DNA of 12,201 nucleotides from Alcaligenaceae bacterium (lineage in GTDB: Bacteria; Pseudomonadota; Gammaproteobacteria; Burkholderiales; Burkholderiaceae_B): assembly GCA_029265335.1 (NCBI GenBank), contig JAJUJN010000025.1, positions 1-12,201 on the forward strand, in the 5' to 3' direction. The number at the start of each line of letters is the position of its first letter. Within the stretch, counting starts at the first letter, position 1. The notes beneath the pieces are model-generated. The model had not been told where the DNA came from. It did no database searches and saw only the letters and a list, made by a program, of their open reading frames with translations. Below, in pieces: positions 6,228 to 12,201 of this stretch. The position numbers and the translations under genes were made by a program.

Positions 6228-7094
6228 ACGGAAAGCGTAGCAGAATCTCGGCTCCGCACAACCCCGAAAAGGTCGCGACGGGGTCGAATTTTTGCGCCTA
6301 TCGTGGCCGCCGGCGCGGTCTGCCTGCTGAGTGCTTGCGCTGGGCCCTACTCGGCTCTGGAGCCGGCCAGTGAAGAAGCCAGCGCTGTGGCCATAGTTTG
6401 GTGGGCCATGATGACCTTTTCCCTGGTCATCACTGCCGCCGTGGTCGCCGCCTGGTGGTATGCCACACACCGCGCGAGTTCGCCGCTGGGCCCAGCTGCT
6501 GCGCGTCGTCAAGCGTTGCACATCATCATTTGGGGAGGGCTGGTGTTGCCCACCGGGGCGATTGTGGCGCTGTTGTGGTTCGGCCTGCCCGCAGGCGCAC
6601 GCTTCGGCGCGGCCGACGACGCGACGTGGGTGGTTGACGTCACCGCACGCCAGTGGCAGTGGCAGATCAACTACCCCGCCCTGCCCGGGCGCGAGGCCAG
6701 CAACGAGATCCATATTCCGGCCGGCACCGCGGTGGACTTTCACTTGCGCTCACAAGACGTCATTCACGGCTTCTGGATCCCGCGATTGGGTGGGAAGATC
6801 GACGCGATTCCAGGCCGTACCAACGTATGGCGCTTGCAAGCCGATGAGCCCGGCACCTATCACGGCTTGTGCGCCGAGTATTGCGGCGTGGGCCACGCAT
6901 CGATGCAGCTGGTGGTGATCGCCATGGCGCCCGATGAATTCGAAGCCTGGCAGGCCGAACCCGACCGGGCCGCCGTCACTAAAACCGGCCCAGCAGACGA
7001 GCCCGCTGCCAACGCGAATGCCAGCGCCGCAGCTGGACGGCAGAGCGAGGCTGACGCCGCTGCCGCCGTCCACACGCCCAGAGACGCGCCATGA
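6225..7094 (+). CDS. coxB: Cytochrome c oxidase subunit II, predicted lipoprotein (289 aa)
   Basis: Carries the CuA centre that accepts electrons from cytochrome c and passes them to subunit I. The start is ATG at 6225, eight bases after AGGAG; earlier in-frame starts run back into the DUF2231 gene. Residues about 22-38 form a lipoprotein signal (lipobox LSAC, lipidated Cys38). Two membrane helices follow at about 53-80 and 99-121, then a periplasmic cupredoxin domain at about 130-245. The CuA ligands are complete: His181 in DVIHGFWIP, then Cys216, Glu218, Cys220, His224 and Met227 in CAEYCGVGHASM. Trp144 and Trp146 (QWQWQ) lie in the region where electrons enter. There is no CXXCH, so no fused cytochrome c. 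Residues about 246-289 form an Ala-rich tail. The gene is coupled to the next by ATGA. Confidence 0.95.
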   Translation: MTESVAESRLRTTPKRSRRGRIFAPIVAAGAVCLLSACAGPYSALEPASEEASAVAIVWWAMMTFSLVITAAVVAAWWYATHRASSPLGPAAARRQALHIIIWGGLVLPTGAIVALLWFGLPAGARFGAADDATWVVDVTARQWQWQINYPALPGREASNEIHIPAGTAVDFHLRSQDVIHGFWIPRLGGKIDAIPGRTNVWRLQADEPGTYHGLCAEYCGVGHASMQLVVIAMAPDEFEAWQAEPDRAAVTKTGPADEPAANANASAAAGRQSEADAAAAVHTPRDAP

Positions 7095-9667
7095 ACCAGA
7101 TTCCAGGCACCAAACAAGACACCCACGAAGTTCTCACCCGCCTATGGGCCGACCTCCCGGGTTGGCGCAGCCTCTGTTCGGTGAACCACACCACCTTGGG
7201 GCTGCGTTTCATTTACACCGGCATGATGTTCTTTCTGATCGGCGGTGTGCTGGCCATGCTGATACGCACCCAGCTGGCCTTGCCGGGTCACGATCTGGTG
7301 GATGCCGACGTGTATGCCCAGCTCTTCTCTATGCATGGCACGGTGATGATGTTTCTCTTCGCCATTCCGGTGCTCGAAGGGCTGGCCATCTATTTGATGC
7401 CCAAGATGATGGGCGTACGCGACATGCTCTACCCGCGGCTCACCTCGCTGGGCTACTACTGCTATCTGTTTGGCGGGCTCATCTTGCTGTCGAGTCTGGC
7501 GCTCGATATGGCGCCGGATTCCGGCTGGTTCATGTACACGCCGCTGTCGAGCGAGTACGCCGGTCGTGGCTCCGACTTCTGGCTGTTGGGCGTGACCTTC
7601 GTGGAAATCTCGGCGGTGGCGGCGGGCGTGGAGCTCACCGTTTCCATCCTGCGCAGCCGCGCGCCGGGCATGGGCCTTATGTCCATGCCCATTCTCGCCT
7701 GGTACTTCCTGGGCATGGCGGTGATGATTTTGCTGGGCTTTCCGCCGCTGATCCTGGCCAGCATCCTGCTGGAGCTCGAACGCGCGGCCGGTCTGCCGTT
7801 CTTTGCAGTGGCCAAAGGTGGCGACCCCTTGCTGTGGCAGCATCTGTTCTGGATTTTCGGCCACCCCGAGGTCTACATCATCTTCCTGCCCGGTGCGGGA
7901 ATAGTCTCTACCCTCATTCCCGTGTTCGCCCGGCGCCCACTCATCGCCTATAGCTGGGTGGTGGTGTCGGTAGGAGCGGTGGTGTTCCTCAGCTTTGCCC
8001 TGTGGGTACACCATATGTTCACCGTAGGCATTCCCCACGTGGCTCAGGCCTTCTTCTCGGTGGCGAGCATGCTCATCGCCATTCCCACCGCGGTGCAGAT
8101 TTTTGCCTGGCTGGCCACCCTCTGGCAGGGCGAACGCAGCAGCGGCAGCATTCCCATGCTGTGGATCTTCGGGTTTCTGGTGATCTTCATGCTGGGCGGG
8201 CTCACCGGGGTGATGCTGGCCTTGGTGCCCTTCAACTGGCAGGTGCACGATACCCACTTCGTGGTGGCGCACATGCATTATGTTCTGGTGGGCGGCATGC
8301 TGTTTCCGCTCATGGCGGGGCTCTACTACTGGTTGCCCCATTTCAGCGGGCGTCTGGGCCCGCAACGACTGGGCCGCTGGGGCTTCTGGCTCACTTTCAT
8401 CGGCTTCAACGGTACTTTCTTTCATATGCATCTCACCGGCCTTCTGGGCATGCCGCGCCGGCTGTTCACCTACAGCGCCGACTCGGGTTGGGCGGCACTC
8501 AATCTGTTTTCTTCGGTGAGCGGATTTGTCATGGCAGCGGGTATCGCCGCGGTGCTGCTGGATTTGCTGCTTCACGCGCGCTACGGCAAGCCCGCGCCGC
8601 AGAACCCCTGGCAGGCCGACACTCTCGAATGGGCCACCACCACCCCGCCCGCACTCTACAACTTCGTGAGCCTGCCCCGTCGAGTATCGGCCAACCCCTT
8701 GTGGTCAGAACCACATCTCGCCGAAACCCTGGCGGCCGGTGAAGGCTGGCTGAGCGAACCCGAGGCCCGCAACCGCGAAACGATCAGCTGCTCCTTGCTC
8801 GAAGGCGAGCTGCAGTCTCGGGTAGTGCTGCCCACCAACTCCTGGCTCCCGATGATGCTGGCCGGGGTGCTGGCACTGCTTTGCATCAGCCTGCTCGTGC
8901 GCGCCTATCCCTTGGCGATATTCGCCGCGGTGGTCGCGGGAGGGCTAACTTTCTATTGGAGTTGGCGCAACGGGCCCCGTCGCCAAGGGCCCGGCCCCGA
9001 GCGCGAGCTGCGGGCGCATTGGGACACGCTGGCAGGCCCCGGTTTGTGGGGTATGCAGGCTTCTTTGGTGGCCGACGCCTCGCTCTTCTTCAGCTGGCTA
9101 TTCTCGTGGGGGTATCTGTGGTTCTTGGCGCCTGAATGGAGCCTGCCCGCGGCGCCGCCGTTCAGCCTGGCGCCCACGCTGTTCGCCGTACTCACCGGGG
9201 TGGTGGCATGGCTGGCTTGGGAGCGGCTCACCGGTCGCGCCCAATCGGCCTGGCTGCGTGCCCAATCGGCGGATCACCCACCCGCGTCGGTAGACGCTGC
9301 CGAGCAGGCCAGGGCCCGCCAGGAAGCCGCCGATGGCTCACCCCCGCGGGCTGCAGCAGGGCTGCCTGCCATCGCCGCCTTGCTGGCCCTGCTGCACGGC
9401 TTGGCCCTCATTTGGCTGCTGGCCAGCGCCGAGATTGCTCCCCGGCAAACGACGCACGACGCCATGGTCTTCTTCTGGCTGGCCTATGCTTTATTGCACG
9501 CCGGTCTCGTGGCCGTGTCGGTCGTGTTGCAATGGCTGCGTTGGCGCCGGGGCTGGGTGGGGCCGCACCGACCCTACGAACTGGGCGTGGTACGCAGCTT
9601 GGCGCGCTATCACATCGCAACCCTGTTGCTAGGGGCGTTGGTGGTGCTACCCGCCAGCTTTGCTTGA
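7091..9667 (+). CDS. ctaD-ctaE fusion: Fused cytochrome c oxidase subunit I-III (858 aa)
   Basis: The catalytic subunit of an A-type haem-copper oxidase, which reduces oxygen to water. Its ATG overlaps the TGA of subunit II. Residues about 25-500 are subunit I. His82 and His396 bind the low-spin haem. His258, His307 and His308 bind CuB, and His394 binds the high-spin haem. Glu260 and the crosslinking Tyr262 are in HPEVY, the Mg-site His386-Asp387 in HDT, and the haem-propionate Arg456-Arg457 in MPRR. Residues about 580-858 resemble subunit III, with helices near 584-603, 605-622, 648-680, 692-711, 757-779, 790-815 and 838-856. A hydrophilic stretch at about 714-756 interrupts them. Aligned with Paracoccus subunit I, K-channel Lys354 is Gln336. 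In the D channel, Asp124 is kept (Asp111), but Asn113 and Asn131 are Ile100 and Thr118. Such fusions occur in alternative proteobacterial oxidases. Confidence 0.95.
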   Translation: MNQIPGTKQDTHEVLTRLWADLPGWRSLCSVNHTTLGLRFIYTGMMFFLIGGVLAMLIRTQLALPGHDLVDADVYAQLFSMHGTVMMFLFAIPVLEGLAIYLMPKMMGVRDMLYPRLTSLGYYCYLFGGLILLSSLALDMAPDSGWFMYTPLSSEYAGRGSDFWLLGVTFVEISAVAAGVELTVSILRSRAPGMGLMSMPILAWYFLGMAVMILLGFPPLILASILLELERAAGLPFFAVAKGGDPLLWQHLFWIFGHPEVYIIFLPGAGIVSTLIPVFARRPLIAYSWVVVSVGAVVFLSFALWVHHMFTVGIPHVAQAFFSVASMLIAIPTAVQIFAWLATLWQGERSSGSIPMLWIFGFLVIFMLGGLTGVMLALVPFNWQVHDTHFVVAHMHYVLVGGMLFPLMAGLYYWLPHFSGRLGPQRLGRWGFWLTFIGFNGTFFHMHLTGLLGMPRRLFTYSADSGWAALNLFSSVSGFVMAAGIAAVLLDLLLHARYGKPAPQNPWQADTLEWATTTPPALYNFVSLPRRVSANPLWSEPHLAETLAAGEGWLSEPEARNRETISCSLLEGELQSRVVLPTNSWLPMMLAGVLALLCISLLVRAYPLAIFAAVVAGGLTFYWSWRNGPRRQGPGPERELRAHWDTLAGPGLWGMQASLVADASLFFSWLFSWGYLWFLAPEWSLPAAPPFSLAPTLFAVLTGVVAWLAWERLTGRAQSAWLRAQSADHPPASVDAAEQARARQEAADGSPPRAAAGLPAIAALLALLHGLALIWLLASAEIAPRQTTHDAMVFFWLAYALLHAGLVAVSVVLQWLRWRRGWVGPHRPYELGVVRSLARYHIATLLLGALVVLPASFA

Positions 9668-9778
9668 TCTCTCGGGAACCGAAGCGCCCGTGTTGGTGGC
9701 CACGCGATTGGCTATGATGCAACTCACCAAAAGGCAGCCCACACTGCCCCGCGTCAGCCCACCACCTTGAGGAGACAC

Positions 9779-11317
9779 ATGAGCGCGATTGTGATCGGAT
9801 CTGGCATCAACGGCCTGGTGGCCGCGGCCGAACTGGCCCTGAAAGGGCGCAAGGTAACCGTACTGGAACGGCTCGATCGGCCGGGCGGCGCCGTGCGCAC
9901 TGAAGAGCTCACGCTGCCCGGCTTTCAGCACGACGTCGCTGCCATGAACCTGTCGATGTTCGCCGGTTCGGCCTTTTACCAGGCGCATGCGGCCAAGCTG
10001 GCGGAACACGGCATGGAGCTGGTGCCCGTCAACAAGCCTTTCGCCTCGGCGTTTCCCAACGACAGCTATTTTGGTGTCAGCACCGACATCGACGCCACGC
10101 TGGCCACCATGAAAAATGCCGACGACCAGGCCACTTGGCGCGCCCTCATGCAGGAGTTTCCTGCTCGGGCCGGCTCACTGGGTAGCCTGCTCGGTTCGCC
10201 CATGCGTCGCGGCGCCCTGCTGCGCACTTTGTGGCGCATCTGGCGCCAGCAAGGTAGTCGCGGCAGCCTGGAAATGTTGCAGCTGCTGCTGTCGTCGCCG
10301 CGCCAATGGGTAGAACGCAATTTCCGCGACCCGCAGCTGCAGGCCGCCCTGGCCACCTGGGGCCTGCATCTGGACTTCGCACCAGATATCTCCGGTGGCG
10401 CGATTTTTCCGTATCTCGAAAGCCTGGGCAGCCAGGCCATGGGTATGGTGATCGGTAAAGGTGGCGCGGCCACAGTCACGCGCGCGCTGGTCAGCCTGAT
10501 CGAAGCTCACGGTGGCGCGGTTCGCTACTCGGCCGAAGTGGCGCGCATCCACGTGCGCGACGGCGCCACCACCGGTGTGGAACTTGTCGATGGCCAAACT
10601 CTCACCGCCAATACCGTGTTGGCCAACCTGGCGCCCAGCGGCGTGCTGCGCCTGCTGCCGCAGGGCACCGGCAATGCCGATTTCGATACGGGTATGCAAC
10701 GCTTCCGACATGCGCCGGGCACCATGATGATTCATCTGGCGCTCGATGCCTTGCCGCCGTGGCGTGTGGCCGCGCTGCAAGAGTTCGCCTATGTGCATAT
10801 CGGCCCCAGCCTCGACCATCTGGCGCTCGCCTATCAGCAGGCACAAGCGGGTTTACTGCCCGAAGCCCCGGCGCTGGTGGTTGGGCAACCTACTGTGTTC
10901 GACCCTTCGCGAGCCCCAACCGGCAAACACACCCTGTGGGTGCAGGTGCGCTGCGTGCCGGGCGAAATCCAGGGCGACGCCGCTGGCATCCTGAATGGCG
11001 CTTGGCCACAGGTGAAGGAGTCTTATGCCAATCGGGTGATTGACCAGATCGAGCAGTACGCGCCCGGACTGAGTCATCACATCCTGGCGCGACACGTGGT
11101 GTCGCCCAACGACCTCGAGGCCGAGAACCCCAACTTGGTGGGTGGCGACCAGGTGGGCGGTTCGCACCATCTGGCGCAGAACTTTCTCTTTCGTCCGGTG
11201 CGCGGTTATGCCGACGGACACACCCCCGTCAAAGGACTGCACATGGTGGGCGCCTCGGTCTGGCCGGGGGCAGGCACAGGCGCCGGCTCGGGATATCTTG
11301 TGGCGCAGCGCCTGTAA
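9779..11317 (+). CDS. CrtI/PYROXD2-like FAD-dependent oxidoreductase (512 aa)
   Basis: A flavoprotein of the phytoene desaturase-like superfamily, closest by pattern to the PYROXD2-type NAD(P)/FAD-dependent oxidoreductases; its substrate is unknown. The start chosen is ATG at 9779, four bases after GAGGAG; a TTG at 9767 would add four residues. The N-terminus carries the FAD-binding Rossmann motif GSGINGLVAAAELA (7-20), Glu30 for the ribose, and RPGGAVRTEE at 34-43. The C-terminus carries the second FAD-binding motif, GLHMVGAS followed by PGAGTGAGSGY, at about 486-506. There are no membrane helices or signal peptide. No carotenoid genes lie nearby, so carotenoid synthesis is unlikely. It starts 111 bases after the oxidase. 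A TATGAT at 9713-9718 could be a -10 element, but no matching -35 was found. It could be read from the oxidase promoter or from its own. Confidence 0.85.
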   Translation: MSAIVIGSGINGLVAAAELALKGRKVTVLERLDRPGGAVRTEELTLPGFQHDVAAMNLSMFAGSAFYQAHAAKLAEHGMELVPVNKPFASAFPNDSYFGVSTDIDATLATMKNADDQATWRALMQEFPARAGSLGSLLGSPMRRGALLRTLWRIWRQQGSRGSLEMLQLLLSSPRQWVERNFRDPQLQAALATWGLHLDFAPDISGGAIFPYLESLGSQAMGMVIGKGGAATVTRALVSLIEAHGGAVRYSAEVARIHVRDGATTGVELVDGQTLTANTVLANLAPSGVLRLLPQGTGNADFDTGMQRFRHAPGTMMIHLALDALPPWRVAALQEFAYVHIGPSLDHLALAYQQAQAGLLPEAPALVVGQPTVFDPSRAPTGKHTLWVQVRCVPGEIQGDAAGILNGAWPQVKESYANRVIDQIEQYAPGLSHHILARHVVSPNDLEAENPNLVGGDQVGGSHHLAQNFLFRPVRGYADGHTPVKGLHMVGASVWPGAGTGAGSGYLVAQRL

Positions 11318-11347
11318 ACCCTGGGCAATCCCCACTGCGGAAAACCC

Positions 11348-11376
11348 CTGGCAGCTGGTAGGATCATGACAATAAT
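11348..11376 (+). promoter_or_regulatory. Candidate sigma-70 promoter of the ABC binding protein gene
   Basis: CTGGCA (11348-11353; four of six match TTGACA), 17 bases, then AATAAT (11371-11376; five of six match TATAAT). Transcription would start near 11383, giving a leader of about 90 bases that contains the hairpin at 11420-11447. A perfect TTGACA overlaps at 11376-11381 but has no -10 element at a suitable distance. The local sequence is AT-rich, as expected for a promoter. Confidence 0.4.
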
Positions 11377-11419
11377 TGACAAGCAAAGTTGTTGTTTCGC
11401 CAAAGGCAAAAAGTCAAGA

Positions 11420-11447
11420 GGCAGGCCTGTCGATCGGCTCGCCTGCC
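11420..11447 (+). repeat. Hairpin in the leader of the ABC binding protein gene
   Basis: GGCAGGC (11420-11426) pairs perfectly with GCCTGCC (11441-11447) across 14 bases. It ends 12 bases before the ribosome binding site GAGGA at 11460-11464. In RNA it would be stable and close enough to influence translation or protect the 5' end. No known riboswitch is recognised. Confidence 0.45.
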
Positions 11448-11472
11448 AACAAGATCAGCGAGGATGCAAATC

Positions 11473-12201
11473 ATGAGTCAAACCCGTCGTCTTTTCCTCC
11501 AGCTCAGCCTGGCGCTGGCCAGCGTCTCGGCCGCGAGCCTGCCCTTGGTGCAAGCTCAGGCTCAAGAGAGCAAGGAACTCACCATCGCGTACAGCACGGG
11601 CTTGCCAAGCTGGGATCCCACCACGGGCCCCTCAGGTGTCAACCCCAAACTGCAACCCATCTATCTCTCGGTTTTCGATCGCTTCATTTCTCAGGAGCCC
11701 GATCTCAGTTTTTCGCCGGGCATCCTCACCGAATGGGGCTTCACCGACGACAACACCAAGGTTCGAATGGTAGTGCGCGAAGGCGTCAAGTGGCACGACG
11801 GCACCGATCTCACGCCCGAAGATGTGGTGTGGTCGCTCGAGCGTGCGGCCAACCCCGAAACCGGTAACCCTGGCAACTTTGTGTGGGCCAACATCGGCAA
11901 CTTCGAAATCGAAGGCAACGTAGTCACCGCCGATGTACTTCAGTTCGAGCCCACCCTCTTCAAGTGGATGGCCTTTCTTACCGGCTACGTCATGCCCAAG
12001 CACTACTACGAAGAAGTGGGCGCCGAGGGCTTCGAAAAAGCCCCCATCGGTACTGGTCCCTACAAGGTCGATCACTATGAGCGCGGCGCCTACGTGCGCC
12101 TGGTGGCCAACGAAGACTACTGGGGCGGCAAGCCAGCCTACGACACCGTGGTGCTCAAGTTCGTCACCGACGCCACCAGCCGAGTGGCCGAGGCACCTCG
12201 A
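11473..12201 (+). CDS. ABC transporter periplasmic binding protein, family 5 (partial)
   Basis: The N-terminal 243 residues of an extracellular solute-binding protein of the peptide/nickel (SBP_bac_5) family, which delivers a substrate to an inner-membrane ABC importer. The full family length is usually over 500 residues, so the gene runs off the right edge. The start is ATG at 11473, eight bases after GAGGA. Residues 1-30 form a signal with a twin-arginine motif, TRRLFLQ (4-10), a hydrophobic run and a likely cleavage after AQA, suggesting Tat export. Family marks are the early WDPTTG (47-52), FSPGILTEWGFTDD (80-93), VREGVKWHDG (101-110), LTPEDVVWSLER (113-124) and IGTGPY (192-197). The substrate could be a dipeptide, oligopeptide, nickel or another small molecule and cannot be told from this part. 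Permease and ATPase genes would be expected downstream. Confidence 0.93.
   Translation, partial: MSQTRRLFLQLSLALASVSAASLPLVQAQAQESKELTIAYSTGLPSWDPTTGPSGVNPKLQPIYLSVFDRFISQEPDLSFSPGILTEWGFTDDNTKVRMVVREGVKWHDGTDLTPEDVVWSLERAANPETGNPGNFVWANIGNFEIEGNVVTADVLQFEPTLFKWMAFLTGYVMPKHYYEEVGAEGFEKAPIGTGPYKVDHYERGAYVRLVANEDYWGGKPAYDTVVLKFVTDATSRVAEAPR

Noticed and set aside
6934..7953. Plus-strand frame of 339 codons spanning the oxidase gene junction
   Set aside because: It is a shifted frame of the subunit II and I genes, both of which show full sets of metal ligands in the other frame.
8138..8176. Serine and isoleucine before PMLW in subunit I as the missing K-channel residues
   Set aside because: First thought to be the K-channel site, but counting from the CuB histidines places the Lys column 17 residues earlier, at Gln336.
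7142..8575. Long minus-strand open frame (477 codons) opposite oxidase subunit I
   Set aside because: It is antisense to a highly conserved gene. The translation is an extreme run of His, Gln and Glu mirroring codon bias and has no recognisable domain.
1..12201. CRISPR array, tRNA, rRNA, insertion sequence or prophage
   Set aside because: No regularly spaced repeats, cloverleaf, ribosomal segments, transposase or terminal inverted repeats were seen on either strand.

Overview
The window looks like chromosomal DNA from a GC-rich, Gram-negative, aerobic proteobacterium, most likely beta or gamma. This is inferred from the cytochrome c oxidase and catalase types, the Shine-Dalgarno spacing, and the Tat and lipoprotein signals; no rRNA or other taxonomic marker is present. 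No tRNA, insertion sequence, phage gene or CRISPR array was seen.

Layout, left to right. (1) On the minus strand is a large-subunit HPII/KatE-type catalase (33-2105), followed immediately by the first codons of an unidentified gene that runs off the left edge behind a near-perfect ribosome binding site. (2) A gene-free stretch of about 550 bases (2106-2657) separates the catalase from a divergent gene and holds several short inverted repeats and candidate promoters. (3) On the plus strand is an exported protein with two PRC-barrel domains (2658-3737), closed by a strong intrinsic terminator. (4) An ExoD-family membrane protein (plus) and an MgtC/SapB-family membrane protein (minus) converge and overlap by 89 bases. 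(5) Next is a respiratory block: a small four-helix HemJ/CopD-like membrane protein (plus), a DUF2231 membrane protein (minus), cytochrome c oxidase subunit II as a predicted lipoprotein (plus), and a fused subunit I-III (plus) joined to subunit II by an ATGA overlap. (6) A CrtI/PYROXD2-like FAD oxidoreductase follows, and then the N-terminal 243 residues of a Tat-exported family 5 (peptide/nickel type) ABC-transporter binding protein, cut by the right edge.

The common theme is oxygen and the cell envelope: peroxide removal, a terminal oxidase with accessory membrane proteins, and envelope proteins. Subunits II and I-III should form one terminal oxidase that oxidises cytochrome c at the CuA site of subunit II and reduces oxygen at the haem a3-CuB site of subunit I. 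The CopD-like and DUF2231 proteins are probably accessory, by position only.

No wholly new system is evident. The points most worth a second look are molecular. The oxidase has Gln in place of the K-channel Lys and lacks both D-channel Asn residues. The catalase has Cys exactly where E. coli HPII has the His that crosslinks to the haem-ligand Tyr. Two divergent genes appear to share a single CATG as overlapping start codons. The start of an unknown gene is coupled to the catalase.
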